A stretch of DNA of 64,000 nucleotides from Diogma glabrata (taxonomy: Eukaryota; Arthropoda; Insecta; Diptera; Cylindrotomidae). This document shows positions 1 through 11,220 of this stretch, in pieces; the first letter of the stretch is position 1; the number at the start of each line of letters is the position of its first letter. The DNA lies in assembly GCA_963693315.1 (NCBI GenBank), contig OY856188.1, positions 263,185,162-263,249,161 on the forward strand, in the 5' to 3' direction. The notes beneath the pieces were generated by a model. It was given only the letters and a program-made list of their open reading frames with translations, did not search any database and was not told the origin of the DNA. The position numbers were made by a program, and so were the translations under genes.

Positions 1-654
1 GTTAAAGCACTTCGTCTTGCTAATTTGTCGGCTTCTTCATTACCTGCGATACCCGTACGAGCAGGTTTCCCGTAAACTGTTACTTTGTTACTATTCCCAA
101 GCTTATTTATCTTGCTCACACAATCTCCAAAAATTTTGGATATGATGGTGTATCAGCTTAACGCATTGGTGCTTGGCTGTCTGATAAGATGGCAATTCTC
201 TTATTCTTTTATTTTTTTCTCACACAAAAGTTTGCGCATCTTTCGATTGCACATATTTCAGCCTAGAAGACGCTGAGGTAGGTGCCCATGGACTCAAGGT
301 ATTTGGTTTTCGGCCCATCCCTACCTCGGTTTTTGATCCATCCGTGTACCATTTGATAACATCGTTACCCAGATGGTACGTAGTGTATTCACTGCTCCAC
401 TCTGCGTTTCTGCACAACTGCGATGTATATTTCTTATCGAAGTTGTACTGCTTAATCATACCGTCTTTAGGAAAGTCAAACAAGGGATTATCCCTTGAAA
501 GACCATCCCGATATTTAGACTTTATGATCTTTCCCCTACCCATACCCTGTGTGCTAAATCTCAGTATAGTTTCCTTAGCTATGGCCTTAATCTGCAAGTG
601 GAGCGGAACCAGTCCTAACAGCAACTCCATTGACGCGATAGGACATGTTCTCAT
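1..654 (-). pseudogene. RNase H domain of LOA-type element (broken)
   Basis: The minus-strand frame 654-220 contains KWYTDGSKTEVGMG, the first RNase H motif with its catalytic Asp. After a broken stretch, bases 60-1 encode GIAGNEEADKLARRSAL, the closing motif of retrotransposon RNase H, in which the Asp of EEAD is the last metal ligand. At least one frame change separates the two parts. RNase H normally removes the RNA strand during target-primed reverse transcription. The domain follows the reverse transcriptase in the same element and is cut by the window edge. Confidence 0.75.
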
Positions 655-907
655 TTCCCCCGTTATTCAGATACAGACCAGCCTCTGCTCCTTTTCCAAT
701 TCAGTTTTGCCAACATTAAGCTGGGCTTTTTTGCTCCATGCAACCGCTCCGTAAGTGATGATTGCCCTCACTATCATGGTATACATCCACCTTAGGATAT
801 CTGGGCTGCATCCCCATGTTATACCCGCAAGGTTTTGTCATACTATTAGAGCTCTTACGGCTTCTCCACAGGACTTTGCTATCAAGAAATACTTCTAGTT
901 ATATAGT

Positions 908-1959
908 CTACTGTGCAAATTCAATTATGGAGCCCCTCATTATGATGGGTTTTTTGTTAAGTTTTCTTTTCTTGGTGAACGGGACCATCGTGGTTTTACT
1001 CAGATTGAGTTTTAGTCCCACAGATGTGCCCCAAGTTTCTACCAGATTCAGTCCCCTCTGTACTATATCACAAAGCGTTTCTTTGAACTTACCTCTGGCG
1101 ATAACGACAATGTCATCCGCGCACCCAAGACATTTAATACCCTGGTTACTTAATATAGTTAGGATTTGATCCAACACTGAACTCCACATGAGGGGTGATA
1201 ACAGCGCGGTTTCCGATGATGTGCCCGTTCTGTATGCGTGTTGACTATCTTGCAAAGGTGAACTCACCAAGGTTTTGGTTCGTATGTAGTTGTCGATCAC
1301 CTTTGCTATCGTTTTTAACATGAAAGATGTTAAACTAATGAGTCTATGAGACTTCGGCTGAGTGACATATTTATTACCTACTTTCGGAATCAATATCACT
1401 TTTGCCGGTCGCCATGGTTCTGAAATATACCAAAGCGCCAGACTGCTCCTGAAGATGCCCAGGAGGTGCGGTAACAGCCACTTCTGCCCCCTCAGCAGGA
1501 AAGTTGGGACTATCCGGGTCGTAGAACCGTCGTCCACTCCGGGTGATGGAAAGGGCGTATGGCCTACTTAATACGCTCCTCCGTAAAAAGTGAGCCAGTT
1601 ACCCTCTAGTCCTCTGGACTTGGTCTTTTAGTATTGTTCTTAACCATGTCTTCTGTACACGCACTTATGCCTCCCGAAAAATGTGTTTCTAAAAGAAGAG
1701 CAGCTCTCTGTTGCATCTTCCGTATGCGTACCATCCAGCATTCTCAACGAAGTTTTAATCTCGACACTGTCCTTTGCCAAAGCCTTATGCAGCCTAGAAG
1801 CCGATATATTATCACTAAAGGTTCTGAAGCTGCCTTTTTTTTTCTCCTGATTTTTTTATTGCAGGTGGTGAGCACCCTGGTATACTCTTCCCAGTTTCGG
1901 GATTGCTTTGCGGAAAGTCTCTTAATTTTCCTAATTTTGACAACTCCTTGCTCCACCAA
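908..1959 (-). pseudogene. Reverse transcriptase of LOA-type element, internally deleted
   Basis: The minus frame 1959-1744 (RNWEEYTRVLTTCNKKIRRK) matches the basic linker between endonuclease and RT in LOA-like elements. Frame 1537-908 has RPAKVILIPKVG, then a SLTSFMLKTIAKVID block, then QHAYRTGTSSETAL, the early RT blocks. It jumps directly to SPLMWSSVLDQIL and CADDIVVIARGKF, the DD motif with Cys replacing the usual Tyr/Phe. The segment normally between them, with the first catalytic Asp (FLDIEGAF-type motif) and the PQGG block, is absent without loss of frame near 1197. The enzyme cannot be functional. Confidence 0.8.
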
Positions 1960-2367
1960 AACGCTTCCCTCTGCTTTTTTACCTTAGTAATTGGGCAGCT
2001 TTATTGAAACGTTTTTGTAATTTCCATTTTTACCTCCACTACAGCTTGTTCCAGCGCCGTGTAGTGTTTTAATGTCTCTCTAACAGTTATTAGCTGTAGA
2101 CCTTCTTTAAGATTCTCCTCAAATTGGTCCCACCTTGTGTTCCTGAGGTTCCGAAATGGGGTAGTTCCTCTTTCGTACTATCTAGTTAATACAAAATTAT
2201 TTTATGATCCGACAGGGAGGGTTCATTTGATACTCTGCAGTTCTTTATGAACTGACCTTTTTCGATACTTCCTACCGTTAAATCTAACACTCCTGTCTTG
2301 TCCTTGTGACAAAGATGGGCGTGTTCTTGACTTTAAACACGCTAAGATTTTCTTTATTTAAAAATTC

Positions 2368-2906
2368 TTACAGAAACTCACCTCTCTGGTTTGTATCCGT
2401 ACTTTCCCATGTCTTATTGTGAGCATTTGCATTACAACCGATGATAAGAGGCCACTTCTTCTTGTTGCACCATTCCACCAGCCACTGCATCTCTGTAGGC
2501 GGTATCTGTGTCCCGTCACCTGCACAGCACGCCGATGCTACTATTATCTGGCGGCGAATGCCTCCGAGTGTGATGGCAATTGATGTGGCCACCAAGTCCC
2601 TGGTAAGAAAATCTGAAAGATAAATATAATTAATGTGTTTCCTAACCATAATGAACCCTCTGGTTGAGTCTGCTTTAGTATCCCATACTACCTTCGCCTA
2701 CCTTCGCCGCTTTTGGCAATGCCCCTTACCCTGTTTTTCTGTATCCAGGGTTCCTGTATCAGCGTAAGCTTTAGTTGTTTCTTAGTGAATGTCCTGGCCA
2801 CTACAGCTGGCGCTTCTACGGTGTGGTGGACGTTCACTTGGGCCACACACAATCTTCCTGCTGCCTCCATTAGATGTTGTGGAGATGGGCGTATCTGCCC
2901 CTTCAT
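2368..2906 (-). pseudogene. Endonuclease (EEP-type) of LOA-type element, fragmentary
   Basis: Frame 2906-2688 contains RLCVAQVNVHHT, then LTLIQEPWI, matching the first EEP endonuclease blocks (the Asn of the opening motif and the Glu of QEPW). A second frame, 2649-2368, contains a CCAGDGTQIPP segment and then WPLIIGCNANAHNKTWES, the NAH block; the canonical GDFNAHH-type Asp reads as Cys. A frame break lies between 2688 and 2649. In the intact family this domain nicks target DNA for target-primed reverse transcription. Confidence 0.7.
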
Positions 2907-3130
2907 CCATCAACAACCTCTCCTTCTCGTCCTTCTCGTCGGTCCCACATCTTCGATGCTGCTACAATCCTCTGCAGCAGTATCCTCCACCTCTTCGAGA
3001 ACAATATTTATCACCTCACTGGGTTTCGTTATGGTTGCGACCGCCTCCCTTGTAGGTGATGGTATTTGAGGTGCTTCCCCTGAAATGCCACCATTCGATT
3101 TTTCTTCCGTTCTTTCCAAAGAACACTGCG

Positions 3131-3800
3131 CTACGTGATCCGTGGACAAAAGGCTTTTCCAAACCGATAGTTTAGGGTATTGCCTACCTCCGATAAGACT
3201 GTCTTTGCCCTGTCGTTGATCAGTGCAGTCAGGAACTGGCCTGCGCCCTCATCCCGATTGTCCAACAGCTTCCAATCCTTGATAAACAAGCCAGCGTTTT
3301 GCTCTTCTAGCAGCGCGAGAGATTTTTTACTAGTCTGCCCAGCACTCTTTGGAAGAAAGACGCCGATCTTATGAGGAATCGGAATATTATCTCCCAATTT
3401 CGTCACAAGTGAATGTTTACCAATTTTCACTTCAGGTAAAACAGACACGAGTCATTTTACCGTCTGCTCATCGTCACACTCTACCATCACATAACCAGGT
3501 TTGATATGAATCCTCCCAAACCCGATCCTGTGATCAGCACATCCTATTGCTAGTTGGTTCACTAGCCTTGCCTTGATTAACCCCAGCTCCTCCGTGCTAA
3601 GCATCTTCTGGGGATAATCCTTATCCAGGATAGCCACCTTAATCGTCTTAATTACATCAGCGTAGCTTGTGCCTGGTCTGAGATGATCTTGTTCTCTGTC
3701 CTGGCGGCTGGCTATCCTAGACTTCTTTGCTGCTTTTTCCTGTGGCGCCGTAGCCTCTCTTAGTGCTGTTTTTTTACTGCTTTACTGGTCCCAACCATAG
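3131..3800 (-). pseudogene. ORF1 (DUF4780-like) of LOA-type element
   Basis: Two pieces of one frame, 3637-3452 and 3448-3131, are separated by a single TGA at 3449-3451. Visible blocks are KDYPQKMLSTEEL, then GYVMVECDDEQTVK before the stop, and LFIKDWKLLDN, AGQFLTALINDRAKTVLSE after it. This resembles the DUF4780-type ORF1 domain found in insect non-LTR elements (recalled, not searched). The upstream 3640-3800 region is Ala/Lys rich in this direction and may be the N-terminal part. The protein would be the RNA-binding partner of the pol product. Confidence 0.6.
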
Positions 3801-4030
3801 AAGTATCCCCGCCGGTACATTCACATCAGCAGCATGATGATGACATTAGCTCCCGCGCCTACCACTTGTACTTGCTTCCCTTGTCAACCCGGTAACGTCC
3901 CGCTCTTTATGTTTGTTTGTGTTTTTGTTTTTATTTTTATATTTATTATTATTTTTTTTCCATTTCGTTCCCACGAGTTTCACGGGAAGGTAGGTCGACC
4001 AAGTCAGAGCCCTGATAACTTGCCAAGGTA

Positions 4031-6498
<2,468 letters not shown>

Positions 6499-6531
6499 TA
6501 AAAGATGGTTTTCTTGGGCTTTTTTTAATTT

Positions 6532-6577
6532 GATAAAAGACAATTTTCTTTTATCATATTGAAAATTGTCTTTTATC
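6532..6577. repeat. Perfect 17-bp stem hairpin
   Basis: GATAAAAGACAATTTTC (6532-6548) and its exact reverse complement (6561-6577) are separated by 12 bases. It lies between two TA tracts, a setting favourable to cruciform extrusion or to origin from a small foldback element. Confidence 0.85.
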
Positions 6578-6599
6578 ATATATATATATATATATAATT

Positions 6600-7780
6600 T
6601 AACTATATTTATTTATTACATAAAAAATTAATTGTAAAAAAGCATCCATCCATCCAAACCACCATCTTTGATTTGTAGTTTTTTAAAAAAGTGTTATAAT
6701 CTGTTCTAATTTCCTAACTAAGACACAAATTTATATGTTCCCAAATTTGTGTTATGGAAAACCATAACAAAGTTGTGAATAATTTTGGTGAAATTGAAAA
6801 TATTGCCGATTGACAAATATGTGATAGGGCCTCTGGAGGATTTGTAATGAAGCTGTTATTTAATCTCCGTAATTTGGAGTCGCACTACTTTCTCGCGCGC
6901 ATTAAATTTACATCAACAAGAACTTTCTAATTTGATTTTACCCTTTTCCAACACACTTTCTTGCACTCGGTTCGTAATCTTTTTTACAGAATTTGTTTTC
7001 AAGTTTGATATGAATTAGTTGTGCAAACTATTTAGTGGGTGCAAAACTTAACGAAAGAAACCTTCCCAAGAAACAAACTCATCATTTTTATCGTTTTGTT
7101 ATTGTTTACAATCGGCCGTTAATAATGATATAAATAGAAGCGATATAAGACTTCTCTCTCTCTCTCTCTTACTTTTTCTCTGCTAAACGTAAACAACTGT
7201 TGATGTTTTTTGACATTTGGAGACATCAAGTTTTTTAGTGTGTGGTTTTTTCCAATTTGTGAAAAGAATTGATTAATTTGATGATAAAAACGAAAAAAAA
7301 ACAAAGAAAACCAAAGAAAATATAAAAAAAGAATTGGTGTTAACTAATATCAAAAAGTTAGGCTGTGGGCTGTTAAATATATGATTGAAAAACAAAAATC
7401 TTCTTTGTTCGCATGTCGAGTATCCATTATCGTTGGGTGTTAGCAAAAATTATAAAAGTCTATTAACGTTGTGTGTTAGCAAAAATTATAAAAATCGAGT
7501 AAATAAACTATTGAAAATAATTCGTATTTATTCGCAAGTCCAATATTTTAGCATAATTCGATGTTAGTGAACATTGTAAAATTAGAATAAAAAAATAATT
7601 TAAATAAAACAATAAAAAATCATAACCATATTTTTTGAGAGAAATTCTGTGATAATTTTTTTTAAAGACTGTTAGTCAATGAACATCGTAATTATGCGAA
7701 GTTGAAATAATGATTTGGTGATAACGAGTGTCTAAAAGGGAGAGAATCATCCAAAAACCAACCTATAAAACACAAAAAAA
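6600..7780. other. AT-rich intergenic stretch
   Basis: No gene recognised. A short (TC)n run lies near 7150-7170, and the phrase GTTAGCAAAAATTATAAAA is repeated near 7440 and 7478. Confidence 0.5.
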
Positions 7781-7781
7781 T

Positions 7782-8063
7782 TTACAAACAATCCGCATTG
7801 AACAATTTATCACGTGCCACAGTTGCGCTTGGTGTGCTGAATACGGCAGTACATTTCCGTACCGACCATTTTATATTTGGAATCTGGTGTGATCCATAAA
7901 ATATATTTCCGGAAGAACCACCATCTCTAAGGCGAAATAGGAGATTTTTTAAAACATCTACAAGTATTACCGGCGTAATTTTACCAAACCCTATACTGAA
8001 TGAGGATGTGTGAGTAAAGAGGCTCTTTGAGGCGGGATCTGGATTAGCTATGGGGTGAGTCAT
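7782..8063 (-). CDS. Unrecognised 93-aa ORF
   Basis: ATG at 8063-8061 (MTHPIANPDPASKS) to a stop near 7782. The stretch is clearly less AT-rich than its surroundings and the opposite strand is interrupted, which is why it is kept. I see no domain, signal peptide or membrane segment. It could be an exon of an unseen host gene, a transposon scrap, or chance. It lies 365 bp outside the 5' LTR of the gypsy element. Confidence 0.2.
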   Translation of the reverse strand: MTHPIANPDPASKSLFTHTSSFSIGFGKITPVILVDVLKNLLFRLRDGGSSGNIFYGSHQIPNIKWSVRKCTAVFSTPSATVARDKLFNADCL

Positions 8064-8427
8064 AGTTTAACTTTATTCTAGGTGTGGGTGTAAATGATTA
8101 TGGATGTGTATGTGGGGGTATGAGTGTGAATATATGGTTGTGTGGGTGTGGGTACGTATGAGAGAGTAGCTTGGTTGCGTGCGTGTGTGTCTGCCAGGAT
8201 CCAGTTGGAGCCATATAAGCGAGAATTTTACCTGTATATTGCGAAACTTGTTGATAAAAACTTATAATTAAATAAAATTAAAAATATATGGCTTATTATT
8301 ATTTACTCAACCAATTGTTGTCGTTTATCGTAAGTTTGATGATGGTATGAAGGACAAAAGTTCGAGAATTAGCAGTCACGAATAGACTAATAAAAGAAGG
8401 TATTGCGGATGAAAAATATCGTCATTC
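8064..8427. repeat. TG-rich simple sequence flanking the LTR element
   Basis: 8085-8200 is rich in GTGTG and GGGTGT. A similar TG/GA-rich stretch lies on the far side of the inserted element at 15760-15830, so the LTR element may have landed inside a TG-rich region or an older repeat. Confidence 0.5.
8424..8427. repeat. Target site duplication ATTC, left copy
   Basis: ATTC directly precedes the 5' LTR and the same four bases directly follow the 3' LTR at 15361-15364, as Ty3/gypsy integrases produce. Confidence 0.85.
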
Positions 8428-9236
8428 TGTAGAGATACTACTACGTCTACCTATCCAAATCAAAACACATATAATAAGTTATAAAGGAATTCCCGTGACG
8501 TAATTTCTTTTTATCAAAACAAAATAATAATAATTTAGTAAACAACATTTCATATGTTTACAATTATAAGTAAGCGAAATTTTATGAACTTTATGAATTA
8601 TACATTACTCAAAGTGTGTCATCATATATCATGTTTCAAAATATTGAAACTAATTTTAAATAATTTTAAATAAAAACAAAAGGTAAATAATTATGATGAC
8701 ACAGATTTTATTAAGGGGAAAATAATAAGTAATTAAATTGACATATATATTATATGTACATTTTGCTAGAATTGCATTTTCTAGCATAATTAATTTGAAA
8801 TAAGTATATTGATTGATTTAAGTGGGGATTAGGAAAATGAAAATGCAAATCCAAAAATTGTATAAAAGAAAGTTTTCGAACAAATAAAAATCAGAATCAG
8901 TTTGAATTTAAATAGTGTTTTACTTTCTCTGATCCTCCCGACGACCTCAGTTGACGCACGTCAAACGGGTCTAACGGTTCTTTCCTTGGTGCAAAGTTGT
9001 TTTGGCAAACTGTATCATTGAAAAGCCGGACAGTTCTGGACTTACGGACGTATAGGCGGGCAGTGTTTAAATATCTCTTGTGGTATATTTTACCACCAAT
9101 AAAAGTTAAAGTTAAAGTTAGTCAATAAAAATTTAAAGTAAATAATAAGTAATAAATACGCAGTCAGATCAAGGTAGTGCACAAATATCGTTTACTCACG
9201 ATATAGAGAACGGTCATTTGGTGTACACCCACCACA
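8428..9236 (+). repeat. 5' LTR (809 bp)
   Basis: Begins TGTAGAGATACTACTACG and ends GTACACCCACCACA. It matches 14552-15360 at all but four positions. It should carry the promoter and polyadenylation signals; an AATAAA-type run occurs near 8883 and again near 9100, but the R region cannot be fixed by eye. Confidence 0.95.
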
Positions 9237-9583
9237 TGGCGACCTTGCCAATCACGGGCCAATTATTTCAACTTAAGAAGATTAAGTCAATTTCGATTGA
9301 GGAGTATAGAGCGAGACAACACTCGAAGAATGAAGAGGTGAAGAACAATCTGGATACAAAATCCAGCAAAATCAATACGAAGTTAAATCAACGAGGTGGT
9401 GAGCTAGCCAGGTTGGCTAGAGAGATAGCCGAGTTATTTAGAGTGGCAGAAGTGTCAGTAAGCGAAGAGGAGAGAAATTGGTTTACTAAGCAAGCCAATG
9501 ATTTAAAGAAAAAAAGGAAGATACTCGCAAAACAGAAGAGGGCCGACAAAAAATTGGAGAAGTTACTAAAAGAGAAGAAATAA
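9236..9583 (+). CDS. Small 5' ORF of the LTR element (coiled-coil, Lys/Glu rich)
   Basis: The first ATG is formed by the last A of the LTR and the TG of the primer site, giving MATLPITGQLFQLKKIKS. The product of about 115 aa is highly charged. Its second half (EELARLAREIAELF-type heptads, then a run ending KKLEKLLKEKK) looks like a coiled coil. I recognise no enzyme domain. Small ORFs before gag are known in 412-type elements, with unclear role. The start overlaps the primer site, so it exists only after integration and is read from the LTR promoter. Confidence 0.6.
   Translation: MATLPITGQLFQLKKIKSISIEEYRARQHSKNEEVKNNLDTKSSKINTKLNQRGGELARLAREIAELFRVAEVSVSEEERNWFTKQANDLKKKRKILAKQKRADKKLEKLLKEKK
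9237..9254 (+). promoter_or_regulatory. Primer binding site, tRNA-Arg-like
   Basis: TGGCGACCTTGCC follows the LTR with no gap. The first eight bases are those of the 412/mdg1-type site read by tRNA-Arg; later bases diverge from the form I recall, so the tRNA assignment is tentative. Confidence 0.6.
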
Positions 9584-9987
9584 CCAAAACGACAACTTCA
9601 ACATTTTTAAACAAATTTTTTTTTGTTATTAAACCTTTGTAATACTTAAGATACTTTTAATTAAGACAATATATAAGATAATTAATAAATTTTAAATAAT
9701 AATAAATGAAATTTCTAGAATAACTAATTATGAATGGATAATTAAAATATATAATATATAAAAAAAAAATTTTTTTTTAAATGAACAAATTACATTTAAG
9801 TTAATTTTTCTTTTTTTTTGATAAATTAATAAAATTTCTTTTTAATAAAAATGAAAATTAACACAGATATATGATATTTTTTTTTTTAATAAATAATGTT
9901 AAGCAAACATTTTTCTTTAAAAATTTTTTCATACAAATAAAAGTTGAAAATAAAATTTTGTGATTCTTTTTGATGATTTGATAACTG
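9584..9987 (+). other. AT-rich leader between small ORF and gag
   Basis: About 400 bases of poly-A/T-rich sequence with many stops in every frame. It may hold the RNA packaging signal, but nothing specific is visible. Confidence 0.5.
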
Positions 9988-11220
9988 ATGGAATCCACTA
10001 GAAAAGCGGATGAGATAATTAAGGAAATAGAGAGAATTCTTCTTAACTTGAATAAAAACCCGAATAGGAACTTTAGCCACAAGCACATATTAGATTGTAC
10101 GACACAATTGAAGTCGTACAGATTAGACTTTGAAAGGTTAGTCAAGACATTAGTATCAGAACTCGACGCTGAGACTTTAGAGAAACTTAAAAATAAGTTT
10201 ATACAGAAGTATACAGTTCTAAAAGAAAAATTGAACAACCTCTCAGTGGAACTGTTAGAATTATCTATAAAAGAAGATACAGAGAATTTAATAGAAATGG
10301 CGTCATTCGACATAGAAAAAACCCTAAAAATTGTCCCAACGTTTGACGGAAAATCCAACGATCTTCCGATATTTTTAAACCTAATTCAACACTTTAGTGA
10401 AACACTAAAGAACGACGTTGAAAAGACAAAATTAATCGAATTCGTTTTGGATACTAGACTAACTAGTAATGCCAAAACAAAGTTGACAGCAACTAAAAAA
10501 CCAAAAACCATTCCTGAGTTGAAAGAATTATTCAACCGTATTTTCAAGAAGAAGACTACATGCTTGAACCTACAGACTCAACTCACACAGTGCAGACAGG
10601 GGAGTTCATCTGTTGAATCTTATAGTAATAAGATAGAAAACATAATAACAGAACTAAATGAACTTCAAATAGCTGAGCAGGGTGATGCTCATAGTGACAT
10701 TATCACTAAGCTAAATGAACAGACTGGACTGAATGCATTTAAAACAGGTTTAAACGAACCAGTTAAAAATATGGTTTATGCTGCTCGGGTAAATTCTCTT
10801 CAGGAAGCGATTCAATACGCTACTGAAATCGACGAACAGACAAAGACGGCCAATATGTTCCATTTTAATTCGCGAAACTATAGAACGGGCTATAGGAATC
10901 AAATTTCGCATAATTTTAATAATTTTAAAAGGTCAAATTATCAAAATAAAAAGAATAACAATAATAATTTTTATAAAAACCATACCAATATTAAGAGTAA
11001 TGGATGTAATTGTAGCCATAATGGTAGTAAGAATAATTGTAACAATGATAATAATAATACAAATAATAGAAATTTTAATGGTTACCGAAATAGAAATAAT
11101 TATAATAATGTAAAAAGAAATTTCCAGAATGGAAGAGTTAATATTGTACAATCGGAAAACAGGGACGGGGTCTCCGAAAACCAGTTGTCGAGAGATTCCC
11201 TAACTTTAGAAACCCAATAA
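9988..11220 (+). CDS. Gag polyprotein of the LTR element
   Basis: 410 aa from ATG (MESTRKADEIIKEIERIL) to TAA. The N-terminal half is helical and charged. The middle has VPTFDGKSNDLPIFLNLIQ, a block typical of Ty3/gypsy Gag capsid domains. The C-terminal 90 residues are an Asn-rich tract with Arg/Tyr. Four cysteines occur there (GCNCSHNG, KNNCNND), but the spacing is not the CX2CX4HX4C zinc knuckle, so RNA binding may rest on the basic Asn-rich tail. The frame is intact. Gag should assemble the virus-like particle that packages element RNA. The pol frame overlaps its last 76 bases in the -1 frame. Confidence 0.85.
   Translation: MESTRKADEIIKEIERILLNLNKNPNRNFSHKHILDCTTQLKSYRLDFERLVKTLVSELDAETLEKLKNKFIQKYTVLKEKLNNLSVELLELSIKEDTENLIEMASFDIEKTLKIVPTFDGKSNDLPIFLNLIQHFSETLKNDVEKTKLIEFVLDTRLTSNAKTKLTATKKPKTIPELKELFNRIFKKKTTCLNLQTQLTQCRQGSSSVESYSNKIENIITELNELQIAEQGDAHSDIITKLNEQTGLNAFKTGLNEPVKNMVYAARVNSLQEAIQYATEIDEQTKTANMFHFNSRNYRTGYRNQISHNFNNFKRSNYQNKKNNNNNFYKNHTNIKSNGCNCSHNGSKNNCNNDNNNTNNRNFNGYRNRNNYNNVKRNFQNGRVNIVQSENRDGVSENQLSRDSLTLETQ

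Larger units (their letters stand above)
1..3990 (-). mobile_element. Decayed LOA-type non-LTR retrotransposon, continues past left edge
   Basis: Read on the minus strand, the order is ORF1 (about 3637-3131), apurinic-type endonuclease (2906-2368), a basic linker (1959-1744), reverse transcriptase (1537-908) and RNase H (654-1). This order with a terminal RNase H is known for the LOA/I group of insect LINEs. The reading frame is broken many times by stops and frameshifts, so the copy is dead. No target duplication or 3' tail is visible because the element leaves the window at base 1. The 5' end is not sharply defined; coding similarity fades near 3.8-4.0 kb. The LOA assignment is from motif recognition only. 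Confidence 0.8.

Noticed and set aside
10933..11151. Minus-strand Ile-rich ORF opposite gag
   Set aside because: Shadow of the Asn-rich gag tail (AAT codons read in reverse).
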